DNA of 64,000 bases from Cichorium intybus (GCA_023525715.1 CM042012.1:51739008-51803007), one strand, 5' to 3'. Numbered from the stretch's first letter, positions 1-13,505 are shown. Notes: generated by a model from the letters alone, not told the origin. A program made the numbers and translations.

Positions 1-550
1 TTACGATTAGTTTACAGCCTTAAACATGAATATTAATACCCCAAAGTGACTAAAGGTTTTATTGATTGTAGAAAACATAGGTACAATGCAAGAAATTTGG
101 ACTATATATAGGAAGCAACTAAGATTTTATTTTTCATGATCAACTTTTACGGTTCTTCGTTTGGATGTTTATGTTATTTACGTTTTCTTATTTATATTTA
201 TTTATATTTTTTTAATGTTCATTCGTTTATACGTTTTCTTTTATATTTGTTTAACACCTTAACGAACTTAGATGAACGAAAACTATGAATATAATTTGTT
301 AAACGAATGAATATGAACAAAAACATTTGTTCCTTGTTTGTTGTTCGGTTAACTAAAAGAAATAGACGTATAGAAGTTCTTGTTCTAGTTTGTTTGGTAG
401 AATGAAAGAAACAGATGTACAGAAGTACTTGTTATAGCTTGTTTGGTAGAATGAAAGAAAACTGAAGCTAGATATAAGAAACAACTAAGGTAAACTAAAA
501 AAGGACTATTCTAGGATTAAAATATATATTAATTATATTGAAATATCAAA
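1..550. other. AT-rich flank, no gene seen
   Basis: I see no coding potential or RNA gene here. It is AT-rich sequence leading to the target site of the first MULE. The only structure is the short tandem duplication at 364-460. Confidence 0.6.
364..460. repeat. 49-bp tandem duplication
   Basis: Two adjacent imperfect copies start at 364 and 413. Both contain TTTGGTAGAATGAAAGAAA. Read directly from the sequence; no function is suggested. Confidence 0.8.
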
Positions 551-810
551 GAGAAAATGACTAAAATAACCTAATCCCAGAAGGTTTTTTCTCAAAACAG
601 CACACATGAAGGGGCATTCCTCAAAATAGCCAAGGAAAACGCTGATGGCACACATGGCCTGCATTTTCCTCTAATGCCCTGCGAAATGCTCCCTCCCAAC
701 CATGGTCTGCGAAATGCTCTGCTCCCCTACGTTTTCCTTTTCATCAGCTGCGTTTTCCTCCGAGTTGTTCTTGAGGTTCTTGGTGATTAATGAGTTTAGT
801 TGAAAATTTA

Positions 811-1330
811 GTCCAACTTTGAACACTCGTCATTTGTTCATACGAACTCGGATTGAGTTGAAATTTTTTTTTAACGTGAAGTGTATCAGTAGATGTGTTC
901 ACAAACATGATTAACAAAAATTTATGATGTCGGAAAGTGTTACTTTTGAACCTCTAAACAAGGTTGTCGGTAAAGTTTATTAATTTTTTGTCCAACTTTG
1001 AACCATCGTAGTTTGTTCATACGAACTCCGATTTAGTTGAATTTTTTTAACGTGAAGTGTATTACTAGATTTGTTCACAAACATGATTAACCAAATTATT
1101 TGATGTCGGAAAGATTTACTTTTGAAGGTCTAAACAAGGTTGCCGGTAACGTTTATTTATTTTTTGTCCAACTTTGAATGGTCGTAGTTTCTTCATACGA
1201 ACTCGGATTTAGTTGAAATTTGTTTAAGGTGAAGTGTATTACTAGATGTGTTCACAAACATGATTAACCCTATATTTTGATGACGGAAAGTGTAACTTTT
1301 GAAGCTCTAAAGAAGGTTGTCAGTAACGTT
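811..1330. repeat. Three tandem copies of a ~177-bp block in MULE A
   Basis: Copies start near 811, 990 and 1166, each opening with GTCCAACTTTGAA followed by a run containing TTCATACGAACTC. The first copy and its left flank recur inverted in MULE B near 4371-4466, which ties the two elements together. Confidence 0.8.
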
Positions 1331-1477
1331 TATATCGAAAGTGTTTATATTAATATTTAGTACTGATATTAAACAAAAACAAAGACAAATATTATAAAAG
1401 CATATCCTAATGAAAAGGTTACATGATAATAGAAACATACGCCCTAGGTCTAATTACTATCACATAAATCTAGGAAA

Positions 1478-2641
<1,164 letters not shown>

Positions 2642-2728
2642 GTTTACAAAGAAATAAAAATTACGTAATTTGATTGATCGTGTAGATGTGATACTTGAGA
2701 TTAATAAATTGATTTATATAGTAATAAG

Positions 2729-3290
2729 TTTCTGCATAGGGAATTCGCATGTATGAGTATCTGTTTGTTTGACTACGAATTAAGTGGGTTTGACTACGAA
2801 ATGCAGTGAAATGTCATGTCCATAGGGTACTCTATAGTGTCCTGTAATAGGGAGCAGTGTCTTGTCTTGTCAACCTCATTTTCTGCATAGGGAATTCGCA
2901 TAAATGAGTATGTGTTAGCCAACCATTTAGCAGCCCATCTAGAGGAATTCGCAGTCCATCTAGAGGAAAACACAGCCCATGGGAGCCCATCTAGAGGAAA
3001 ACCCATCCCATAGGAGGAAAACGCAGCTCATGGGTTTGACTACGAAATAAGTGGGTTTGACTACGAAATGCAGTGAAATGTCATGTCCATAAGGTACTGT
3101 ATAGTGTCCTGCAATAGGGAGCAGTGTATTGTGTTGTCAACATGAGTTTCTGCCTAGGGAATTCGCATGTATGAGTATCTGTTAGTTTGACTACGAAATA
3201 AGTGGATTTGACTACGAAATGCAGTGAAAAGTCATGTCCATATGGTAATCTATAGTGTTTAGCAATATGGAGCAGTGTGTTGTCAACAGT
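2729..3290. repeat. Three degenerate ~140-bp direct repeats in MULE A
   Basis: The blocks share GTTTGACTACGAAATGCAG, a GAGCAGTGT run and AGGGAATTCGCAT, at about 2729-2890, 3031-3150 and 3150-3290. Between copies 1 and 2 sits a stretch with repeated CCATCTAGAGGAAAAC, related to the GAGGAAAACGCAG motif of MULE B. Confidence 0.75.
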
Positions 3291-3481
3291 AAACGAAATG
3301 AGTAGGATATAAATACGTGGATATCTCCATACTTTTTAATCAATCAGTTTGTATTTCAATTATTATCCAAAATGAGTACATCAACTAAATAACACTCACA
3401 GATTGTATTTCCTTAATTTGTGCTGTTTTGAGGAAAACTCTTCTGAGATTAGGCTATTTTAGTCATTTTCTCAATATCAAA

Positions 3482-3663
3482 TGTTCTGCTAACACGGATT
3501 AACTTTTGAGAAAATTCAGCTTGCCTATGCTCTTGGTTTGTGAATTAGTGATTAAGTAATTTGCAAGTGAAAAGGAGAAAATGTTATATTAACATTCACA
3601 GATTTAAAGAACAGAAAAACTCCCCAATAATCTACTTTATTACGACTTATTATTTAACTTTGT
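3482..3663. other. Spacer between the two MULEs
   Basis: A short AT-rich segment bounded by the right target duplication of element A and the left one of element B. No gene seen. Confidence 0.7.
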
Positions 3664-3672
3664 TTATTAATA

Positions 3673-4684
3673 GAGAAAATGACTAAAATAACCTAATCCC
3701 ATAATGGTTTTCCTCAAAACAGCCAAAAATTAGGGGTATTCCCCGAAATAGCCAACGAAAACGCAGGCAAGCCTCACGGGCTGCGTTTTCGTCACCCGGG
3801 CTGCGTTTTGCCCATTTGGGCCACTCATGGGCTGCGTTTTCGTCCTAGCGGCTGCGTTTTCGTCCTAGCGGGCGGCGTTTTCGTTGGCTACCCACCCCTC
3901 AGCCCAGGTATATAAAACCGGGGAAAAAAACGACAAAATTTTTCGATCCCGTAAACGAGAAACACTCTGAAATAGCTTCGCAAGATTTCTTCTCATGGAA
4001 ACAGGTAAGTCTCAAATTTCATGTTGTTTTTATGTATTACATATCGTTTTAGGTGATAAATTAGTGAATGTACAAAATATTATGCTCAACGTACAAGCTT
4101 TCGATGCACAAAAAACTAGGTTTATGAATGTTATAGAGGAAAACGCAGCTGGTAGAGAGCAAAACGCAGATGGCATAGAGGAAAACGCAGCTAAGGGCCT
4201 TAGCTGTGCAATGCTCTGCGTTTTGCCCAGAGGAAAACGCAGCTAAGGGCCATCAGCTACGTTTTGCTCAGAGGAAAACGCAGAAAAGGCCCTTAGCTGC
4301 GTTTTCCTCTGAGCAAAACCCAGCTGATGCCCGGTAGCTGCTAAAAGGTGGTTTTTTTTTCCGAAAAAAAACTTCAACTCAATCCGAGTTCGTATGAACA
4401 AATGACGAGTGTTCAAAGTTGGTCAAAAATTACAACTAAACACATGAACCACCAAGATCCTCAAGAAGAAAATGGAGGAAAACGCAGCTAATGGGGAGGA
4501 AAACGCAGAGGATGAGAGCAAAACGCAGGGGAGGAAAAAGGAGGAGGAAAACGCAGGGGAGGAGAGCAAAACGCAGCTGGCCTCCCTTGGCTGCGTTTTC
4601 GTTGGCTATTTCGGGGAATACCCCTAAATTTTGGCTGTTTTGAGGAAAACCCTTATGGAATTAGGCTATTTTAGTGACTTTCTC
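3673..4684. mobile_element. Mutator-like element B, 9-bp target duplication
   Basis: A 1,012-bp element with the same termini as element A and inverted repeats of about 90 bp. It is flanked by a perfect 9-bp repeat TTATTAATA at 3664-3672 and 4685-4693. The interior is GC-richer than its surroundings and packed with GAGGAAAACGCAG and its complement in both orientations. It shares an inverted ~95-bp stretch with element A. A TATA-like box and a short ATG exon at 3909-4006 are the only gene-like signals, so it is a non-autonomous derivative. Confidence 0.92.
3909..4006 (+). promoter_or_regulatory. TATA-like box, ATG and splice donor in MULE B
   Basis: TATATAAAA at 3909-3917 is followed 78 bp later by ATGGAAACAG at 3995, directly abutting a consensus donor GTAAGT at 4005. 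This looks like the leftover promoter and first exon of the gene an ancestral element carried. No following exon is evident. Confidence 0.4.
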
Positions 4685-4693
4685 TTATTAATA

Positions 4694-5872
4694 TCATTTA
4701 ATGCTTCTTATAGTATACATCAAAATCCCAAAATCCGTAAATATGGAATTAAAAAATTAAAAAGAAACCCAGGACACCCCTGTCTAAAAAGTCGACTGAC
4801 AAAATGAAGAAAAAGAAAAACAAAGTGAATAGATGACGTGATGAAGAGGGAAAGAGATTAGATCCACATTTTCAATAAATTAATATGCAATTTGCATTAC
4901 CAATCACCAACGAGGCGTGCTGGATTCCCTGACTCATTAACTTCATAACTCATAACTTAATCAAATTGAATAAAATGATTCATAGACGAGAAATTGTATT
5001 TCTTCCTATTTTTAATTTTTATTCATATTTTATCCATATAAAATTATGATAAATGTCATATTTAATAAAATAAATAATATTTTAATACACATGTCACAAT
5101 TTCATATGGTAGAAACATGAATAAAAATAAAAAGTAGGAAGAAATACAATTTCTCTAAATGAGAAATATGATCAATATTTATGTAAGAAAACTAACTTTC
5201 TTGATCGATGATTGCTATGGTAATTGTGTTTAAATATGCGGAATATATGTGTTATATGATTTATCGTATAAGTTGATCATCTTAAATAAGAAAATAAATT
5301 TATGCAGTTGCATTTTTAATATTCTATACAGTTGTATATATTTAATCCAGTTAACTAGGTATTAGGTAGTAAAAAAAATAAGATAACTATTTAAAGTGTT
5401 AAGTATAATTACTTAAAGAAACTAAAGCCGAATATAACTATTTACTTTAATAAATAAAATAAATAACTAAAAATGGCAGTCTAATCATATGATAAAATCA
5501 TGTGTACGAAGCATATTCTCTGACGTATTTCATCGTCGATTAGAATACAAACAAACGATAATTATTTTCTTATCATATTTGATCTGCTGTCCTAATAATA
5601 ATATTCAAAATTTACGTAACGTGTAATATTTAAATACTGTTTACACATATATTGTATTGCTTAGTAACCTTTTTTTAATATAATGATTAACAAAACGCTT
5701 TCACTTTTCATCCAAAAAAACAATACTTTAAAAGAATGATCTCACTATCAACTACAACAAATTGCCAATTTACGGACTAGATTACTTCACTTTCCCTTTC
5801 AAATCAATCACACTCAAATAATAAAATACAATAAAAATAAAAAATAAAAAAACAACTCTATCCATATCTTTT
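4694..5872. other. AT-rich intergenic, downstream of the TRP-like gene
   Basis: No coding region, RNA gene or clear repeat seen. It should hold the 3' UTR and polyadenylation region of the minus-strand gene that stops at 5873. Confidence 0.5.
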
Positions 5873-8314
5873 CTAAATCTTTATACATCCCATCTCAAGT
5901 CCCGAACCGTCCATGATTTGAACCGGTTTGGTTTGGTGCTTTCTTTGATGTTGAGACCAGTACGAGTGTGCACTCAAAACCCGGTCCAAAAGATCCTGAG
6001 GCACCGGTTCACCCCGTCTTTGTTGAGGGGCGATGCCAGCTGTGTGAACCAGTGTCTTCCATTTATCCTATTATTTAATCAAAGACCATAACATATTAAC
6101 ATCATTTAAAGCATAAAAATAAAGAATGTAGATAATTAAATTTAAAGATTAATAAAGTGGTGAAAAATTAGTTTCTTTACCTTTAAGTCGACATAAGTTC
6201 GGTGATTTGCATCATCAAAAGCACGTAATTTTATATCACGCCATCTACAAAACAAAGACAGAACAAGTTATACTGTGTCAGGGCAGTTGTCACTTATGAA
6301 AAAGACGTAAATGCCCTTGTTATTTTACAGGACAAAAAATTGCAATTTTTATCAGACTTTTGGAACTAAGACCGATGTCAATAGTAAAACTTTTTGTCAC
6401 ACTCGAAATAGGTTGGGACGGTTGTGGTTTGTGAAAAAAGACGTAAATGCCCTCCTCATTCATACCTTCCGGTTCCGAGTGTTTCAACTGCTTCAACAAG
6501 TGCTTCTACTTCCGATACAGAAAACGGTCTCCTAATTCTCCGTTGTGAAACTTCAACTTTCTTGGTTGGTTCCAAGAAGGGCAAAACGGTCATTTTCTCT
6601 TCTGTTAGTGATTCGGGCATAATTTCTTGGTTCTTGTCAACATGATAATCTAAACTGGTTTCAGAATGACAATCCAAAGAAGAATTCAAAAATCCCACAT
6701 CCATAATGGGAGTAACTGCTGACGTGGCAATTAATTCTTGATTAGTGTCATTTGGTATCAACAATGGAGGTTCTTTCTGGTTTAAAAAACTAGGCTCCAA
6801 TGTGAATCCCAAGTCACAATTTTTGGAAATACCCGTTTGTTGTAGGGTTCTATTGTTGTCTTTGACCTTTTTGCCCTCGAGAAGTATCCCTACATGTAGT
6901 TCGCCAGCTAAGATAGCTGAAACACCCTCCATAACAGTCCTCTGTAGACAATATTTAAAACCATAAAATGAAATTAACACCCGAAAAATTATATAAAATA
7001 ATTAAAACTTTTTAAAAGATCATTGTCGATATGAATACCTTTAATGAACCCACAGTTGCGGTTTCTGGTACCTCGATATACAATTCTGGGACTTTAAAGG
7101 ATTTGATGCTAAATTTCACTGGAAATAAACATTATGAGGGTTTTTTTTTTTTTATATTATAAATAAATATAAATTAATAAAATGAGAGAGGGAACTTACC
7201 ATGAGTACTATCTTCATTGTCACTCTTTTCATGAAGTAACTTCCTTCTTTTAGGAGTCTCTATTTGACACCTTTCTTGATTGTATATCCTTTTCCTATTT
7301 TGGTAAAGTGGTTTTGTTTCACCTACTAAAAAAACCAACAAAATTATCTAATTAGAAGGGCCCCATTTGTTATCCAGGACAGAACAGAACAGAACAGAAC
7401 AGAACAGAACAGGTTGGACAAGACAGAACAGGTTGTTGTACTGTGTTTGACATTGAAATGACAGAACAGTTTGTACTGTGTTTGGCATGAGAAAGGGACC
7501 GAGGGGACAAAAATGGCATTTTTTGTCCTACCCAAAAAAGTGGGTTGGTCTCTAATCTGTGCAAAAGACGATAATGCCCCTCTTATCCTGCATAATAAAC
7601 ACAAAGATTCGTAGTGCTAGAATTTTCACTTACTAGTAGTGTTAGTGAGTTCATAGTCTTTCTTTGAAGTTACTTTTCGGTATTTGGATATCAACATCTT
7701 TCTTATTCTTCTATATCCAGCAATTGATTGTGACCTAAATGCCCTCATTTTGGAACCACGGTGATTGAACTTAAACGAATTTTTGTCATCATCTCTAATA
7801 CCCATTTTTACATTTTGAAAGGGTAGATTTACACTACTACAAGACTTAAAATTACATACATCCCCATGACTAGAGGCGTCTTTTTCCATTTTATCTACAT
7901 TCTTGCCTTCACATGGTTCCAACTTCACATGGTTGTTCAAAAAACCAGAAGTTTTAACATCAGAAACATGTTCCAAACCAGAATCATTGTCGGATTGTGG
8001 TGATTCTTTAGGAAGGGTAATTTGGTCTTTTTGTTCTGGACTAGTGCTTGAAGTGGAACTTTCACTCTCCTGCAGTAACTGGTCGGCTATGGCTGCTAAT
8101 AAATCAAAGGGAGATATTTTGCTACCCTCGGATGATTTCCCATGTGAAATCCTCTAAAATAAAAGGAAAATGTGTTAATAAAAGTTTTCAATAAAAAATG
8201 ATCTTGAAATAAACTAAGTTATACACTCACTCTTATGGATCTTGGAGCTTTAGGAACCGTGGGAGCTTGAAAGCCATCAAATCGTCCATAATATATACTC
8301 TTTTTTGACACCAT
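5873..8314 (-). CDS. Telomere repeat-binding protein (TRP/TRFL family), seven coding exons
   Basis: Plant TRP/TRFL proteins bind double-stranded telomeric repeats in the nucleus through a C-terminal Myb-type domain. Exons (minus): 8314-8231, 8153-7634, 7322-7200, 7118-7039, 6941-6466, 6244-6181, 6067-5873. All six introns are GT-AG; the sum is 1,542 nt, giving 513 residues plus stop. The start MVSKKSIYYGRFDGFQAPT matches the family N-terminus. PFDLLAAIADQLLQESESS follows, then a basic patch, a ubiquitin-like domain (about 243-319, KFSIKSFKVPELYIEVPET) and the Myb domain with its extension (about 403-459, RRIRRPFSVSEVEALVEAV to VDLKDKWKTLVHTA). It is slightly shorter than the Arabidopsis members I remember. 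No frameshift or stop was found, so it looks functional. Family assignment is firm; which paralogue is not. Confidence 0.93.
7358..7600. mobile_element. MITE-like insertion in TRP intron 2, with an ACAGA-type microsatellite
   Basis: The intron contains (ACAGA)n at about 7379-7411. It is framed by TTTGTTATCCAGGAC on the left and, inverted on the right, TTTATTATGCAGGAT. The ends look like degenerate terminal inverted repeats. I could not define a target duplication, so superfamily is open. Confidence 0.35.
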
Positions 8315-9131
8315 ATTTTAGAAATACATTCCAATAAGAGATCATTAACCACAATGAAGAGCGGACAAGGTCTATCTGTAATTCAGTAACTAGAAAATCA
8401 GAATCTTTAATATAACCCAGATACATCTTTTCGTTGATCTTTCAGTAACGCAAATACTTTCTTCAAAATATTTGATATTAAGTTAATGATCTAGTCGGAA
8501 CTCCCCTGGATCTTATTTCAAACAACGCATTAAGATGATGAAAGACCATCGTGCGTGTTTTAACTTTTAATTACATGTTATAGAGAAGAAAGTGATGGTT
8601 TTAAGATCCAATTGGCATGGAAAACGAAAAGGAAAAGGCGATGGAAACAATTAGATCCCAGAATCTGGGAGGTGAGATCAATAATGAGAAATTCAGGGGA
8701 TAATGGCGGCCTTAGTCCCACATACAAATCAATGGCGGAGTTGGTCAAACACTTTCAACAAGTTAAAACAAAAATGGAAATAGAAGAAAAAAGTTTTAAA
8801 AAAAAGTTTATAAAGACCATGCAGCTTCGGTTTATTGAATTACTTTATAAATATAGCCATAAAAGTTCATAATTGAACTCAATTAGCGAAAACTCATTCA
8901 AGCGCCAATTAGATCAAAAAACCGAGAGAGAAAATTGCAACACAGATAACCAAAAATTAAACACGATCAGACAAAAAAATTAAAATTTGTACGAATCTCT
9001 ACACTGTGAACCGAAAAATTCACTGCGAAAATTTAGCTTAAACACAGATCGGAGAAATCACAAAATTTAGCGGCAACCGGAAAGAATTAAACGACAGTGA
9101 AGAGGAACAGGAGAGATTGGGAAATTTTACC
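8315..9131 (-). promoter_or_regulatory. Putative 5' UTR with leader intron of the TRP-like gene
   Basis: Upstream of the ATG a possible acceptor AG lies at 8377-8376. Further up, AAAGCAG followed by GTAAAA at 9130 would make a leader-intron donor, with a 5' exon running from 9131 towards 9300. This is inference from splice-like signals only. A short plus-strand frame at 8612-8872 falls in this interval and I regard it as chance. Confidence 0.3.
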
Positions 9132-9479
9132 TGCTTTGGGATAGAATTTTGTTGATCTGAGAAATTGGCATGAACGATTTGGTATTTGGATAAATGAAAA
9201 GGAAGACAAATTGTACAAGTAACGATAGCAATCGGAGATTGAGGAGAAAAGAATGAGAATGAGAATGAAAGAGAAAGAGGAATAGATATAGAAACTAGGA
9301 AGAAAGCAAATTGAAGGAAAAAAAGCGCTTAAACCCCTGTGTTTGATTTATGAAAATACTTTTTATATTTTAGGTTCATTCAAAAAGCTATAGTTTTATT
9401 GTTTTTAATAAAAAAGACAAAGAAACTGGTGATTGTTTGTAAAATTAATAAAAAAAACCGGTAATTGTTTATAAATTTT

Positions 9480-9618
9480 GAATTATAACAAGTTGGGGCT
9501 AGCCCACTTGGCTAACAATATGATATACTAACAAGGAGGTCATGTGTTCAAACCCTGACATTAACATAATAAAGAGAAGTTTAGGAGTAGGATAGATTTG
9601 TCGTTCTAAAAAAAAACC
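9480..9618 (+). mobile_element. tRNA-derived SINE
   Basis: The 5' part has an A-box-like TAGCCCACTTGGC and a B-box-like GTTCAAACCCTG. The 3' part reads TAGGAGTAGGATAGATTTG and ends in a poly(A) run. A second, truncated copy in the other orientation lies at 49159-49250, confirming a dispersed family. Confidence 0.75.
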
Positions 9619-9656
9619 GGTGATGAAAACCCCATATATTTTGGGTTTATAAATTC

Positions 9657-12605
9657 AGGGAAATTTGTCAAAAAGTCACTATATTTTGGCTCTATGTAGA
9701 AAAAAGTCCTCCAAGTGAATTTTATTTTGTGATATAATCCTCTAAACCTGCAAAATTTTGTGAAAAACCCCTTTTCACCTGATTTAGCAGGTTAGGGGTT
9801 ACTTCACAAGTAAAACGATTTTACATGGACTTTTTCGCAAATAAAATGACTTTTTGTTCGTTTTTGTAAGTGACATAACTTTTACATACGATGTCCAAAT
9901 TCTACAAACTTTATATATCTTTAGAAACGTGGTAATTAATACTACAACATTGTTTTACAGACTTTTGTTTGAATATGTTAATATCTTTTTCTACAATCCC
10001 TTAAACGTGAGCACAAACCATTTATGTCACTTTTTAGTTATTTTCAAACATTTATATCTCATTCATTATAACTCCGATTAACCTGAATTTTTTTCCTATG
10101 TTTTTACTATTTCAAATAATATATATTTTTTAGAAAGATGACTTTTTTCCAATTCCTCATAGATTTTGAGATATATTGCTATAAACATTGCATCTCAGAA
10201 TAATTCAATATTTGATCATGTGTATGAACACCCATTTTCAAACAAGCATATATTTTGTTGTACATATTAATTTAACTTGATTCTTTTTCTATGTACTCTT
10301 TGAAATATATACTAAAACTTTCATTTAACAAATGTATTTTTAATAGCTTCAGATCTTGAGTTATTCATCTCCAAATATGGCCTTTTGATAACACTTATTT
10401 TCTATAAAGATTACTTTAAATGGACATGCATAGCAAAAGATAAGAAAAAGAACCAAGTGGTGGATGTGTATATCAAAAGTCAAGATTTGAAGTTATTAAG
10501 ATCTAAAGTTATGTTTATAGTTATATGTCTCAAAATTCAACAAGTTCATCTACGGCCATGTTTAAAGATGAATAAATCAAGATCTGAAGCTATTGATAAT
10601 GGCATTTTATACCATTATTATACCTTTCATTCTTATTGTTTTATGCTCGTTTTCAACCAAAACTTGGTGTTTTTAACTCTATTTTAGAGTTTATTGATGT
10701 GTTGGTCTTACTCGATTGAGAATGATGAAAAACAAGGCATCAATATCCATTTATACCGTTATCCATGCAAACATTTCAAGCCGGTAAAAGCATCCAAGAA
10801 TTGAGAAGAAAGTAAAATTGGCAGCCCCAAATCGCCACCTGATTCGCCACTTGCTCGCCACTTGAAAGTGGCCATTTTCAGTTTTACGGGCCACTTGAAT
10901 TCGCCACCTGAAGTGGCCATCCAAGTGGCGATTTTCTCCTGACGGGTTTTTAAGCAAAATTAGGGCGCAAAACTTCACATTTTTACACACACTCTTGAGA
11001 GAAACTTTGGGGGGCGATTTTTAGGGGTTTTGCTTCACAAGCAAAAACCTTCGAAGATGATCAAAGATTTGGAAGCAATTTTGGAAGATGGAAGCGTTTG
11101 ACACATTTGGAGCTTGGGTTTCTCATATTTAAGGGAGTATTTGTTTACAAATTTGTTGATAAACTTGTGTAAACTTTTGTTCCTCTAAAATGTTGTTTAT
11201 TTATTTGTCTTTAATATGTTAGATCTTCTTTGTTACGAGAATGATGGATTTTAGTATGAATGTATGAAGTATATTTTACATATTTCTTGTTGGTAACTTT
11301 TGTTGGTTAAGTTGAATATCTTGTGCTTAATGCTTTGCTTTACTGATCACATTGCAATGATTTGTTGGTTTTGATTAACTTGAAAAAGTGATTGTAACTT
11401 GTTGTGAGATATTTGACCTAGGGTGAGACATTGGATAGACATATACCAACTAAACCCTAGTAGCATGTGAAACATTCCTATGCTTAATGAGTTTATTATT
11501 GTGTGTGTTAATTGAGAGATATAACACATCATCTAGTAATCATTCTTGTTATGCCTTGACAGAGGGTAGTGAGGGTATTAGGGTTTGTTTTTTTCAACCG
11601 GTATTTGTTGCTAAACTTGAAATAGAAATATCATCTTTATATTGGACGCTAAATGAATTTGGACTCCTACTATCTTCCTTTATTTGCTTTCAATCGGTGA
11701 TTGTCTTCCATTCCCATTGTTGTCCTTTTAGCTTAACTTGTATTTGTGTTAAGATCTATATAGTTTTATGACAAATTATCATCATCCAATTAGTGGTTGC
11801 TATTGCTCATTGTGGTACTTGATACCCAAAGTTCCTTGGATTGATACTCGTGTTTACCACGATATTACTTGATCGACACCGTGCACTTGCGGTTGTAAAA
11901 GAGGGTATAAAAACCTCCTATCAGCTATTAAGAAAAAACTTTCTATATGAAAGTTTTGGTATATATTCCAAAGAGTACAAAGGAAAAAAGAATCAATTTA
12001 AATGGATCTGTATAGCAAAAGATATGCTGATATGAAAATAAGTACCGAAAAACACATGGAATGTTGAACTATTATGGATACGATGTTTATAGCTATATAT
12101 CTCAAAATCTACGAGGAATGACAAAACGTCATCATTATGAAAATTGTACTACTTGAAATAAAAAAAACATAGGAAAAAAATTCAGGTTAATCGAAGTTAT
12201 AACGAATGAGATATGAATGTTTGATAATAACTAAAAAGTGACATAAATAGTTTGTGCTCACGTTTAAGAGATTGTAGCAAAAGATCTTAACATATTCACA
12301 CAAAAGTTTGTAAAACAAAGTTGTAGTAATAATTACCACGTTTCTAAGGATATAAATTTTGTAAAATTTGGACATCATATGTAAAACTTATATCACTTAC
12401 AAAAATGAACAAAAAGTCATTTTATTTGCGAAAAAGTCCCCGTAAAATCGTTTTGCTTGTGAATTAACCCCTGACGTGCTAAATCAGGTGAAAAGGGTTT
12501 TTTCACAAATTTTTGCATGTTTAGAGAATTAAATCACAAAATAAAATTCAGGGAGACTTTTTTCCTAAATAGAGCCAAAATATAGGGACTTTTTGACAAA
12601 TTTCC
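9657..12605. mobile_element. Foldback element with ~700-bp arms, MULE-type
   Basis: The left arm (about 9659-10383) is repeated inverted in the right arm (about 10385-10593 continued at 11924-12605). Termini are GGAAATTTGTCAAAAAGTC on both sides, with AATAGCTTCAGATCTTGA near the centre. Flanks carry TATAAATTC (9648-9656) and TATAAATTT (12606-12614), a 9-bp duplication with one mismatch, pointing to the Mutator superfamily. The arms nearly meet, so the original element was almost pure hairpin. The right arm is split by a solo LTR. No transposase is seen. Confidence 0.8.
10594..11923 (+). mobile_element. Solo LTR, 5-bp target duplication GCTAT
   Basis: 1,330 bp starting TGATAATGGCATTTTATACC and ending CCTCCTATCA. 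It is flanked by perfect GCTAT at 10589-10593 and 11924-11928, the duplication size of LTR retrotransposons. It contains GATCGACACCGTGCACTTGC near its 3' end and a cluster of CCACTTGAATTC/AAGTGGCGA palindromic repeats at 10828-10945. No internal domain remains, so it arose by LTR-LTR recombination. Confidence 0.85.
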
Positions 12606-12614
12606 TATAAATTT

Positions 12615-13214
12615 ATGCATTGTTTGAACAAAAAATGATAGATATTATGTTATTAAAATTTGGTGTATTCTTTTTTTCTATCTCTCCATGCAGTCGTTAA
12701 TGATTTCAACTTAAAAGGGCATTGCTAGAGACTTGTATATTTTAATTTTTACTCACGGACAATAAAAGTATATCTCTTTCATTCACACGATTACGGATTT
12801 CAAAATAAATGGTCTTGCTAAAGACTTATAGACGTTTTAACTATTCACGAGTGTTGAACTAATCTCTATCTACATTTAAATTTTAAGTTCTGTATTCATG
12901 TTTTGAATTAACCAGAGTAAAAAAGACAATACCGCGAATGGGAGTTTTTGGGAAACAATGGCATTACAACAAATGAATAGTGTACTATTGCTCATTTTGT
13001 TTGTATTGTATTTTGTTATAGACCAATTTTGAAAATTCTGTCTTAGGAAACGACTACTTCTTCTCCATCACAAGAATCAGAAGTACCATCATCGGTGACC
13101 AGACAAAGTAGTATTGTTGAGAACGCTGAATCTGGCTTAATTTCTCGAGTTAACACTTTCGAGATGGGTTGCGTTCTTTAATGGTAAATTTGAGTCACTA
13201 GGAACCACAACCAA
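12615..13214. other. AT-rich spacer with possible gene-fragment tail
   Basis: Mostly unremarkable. From about 13040 the plus strand reads serine-rich peptide (SPSQESEVPSSVTRQSS) and then stops. It may belong with the fragment at 13215-13505. Confidence 0.35.
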
Positions 13215-13505
13215 TTGGACCTGTCACCATCAACATCAATGTCTTTACAATTTGAAGTGGAAAGCTTCGAGGCCAGACAACACAATATGGTTCATAAAAC
13301 TGCCTTGGACATCATTTCCTGCTTTAAACATTTGCGAAGTCATTCACGTACCTTAGAGATACCATTATCGACATCAGATGTCGAGAACGTGAGACAGTCA
13401 TTTATTAGGTGTATGTCACAGGTCCTTATTACCATGCTTGGCAAGAGAGTCCATGACTCCAATGGGAAAAAATTGAAGTCGCACGTACGTCGCCTCAAAT
13501 ATTAG
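13215..13505 (+). pseudogene. Unrecognised gene fragment
   Basis: A 96-codon frame containing LQFEVESFEARQHNMVHKT and ENVRQSFIRCMSQVLITML. Composition looks protein-like rather than random, with higher GC than the surroundings. I recognise no domain and there are no clear exon partners. It could be an exon of a decayed gene or of a captured segment. Confidence 0.3.

Noticed and set aside
8612..8872. 86-codon plus frame rich in lysine
   Set aside because: Lies in the presumed leader intron of the TRP-like gene on the other strand, with no homology seen.
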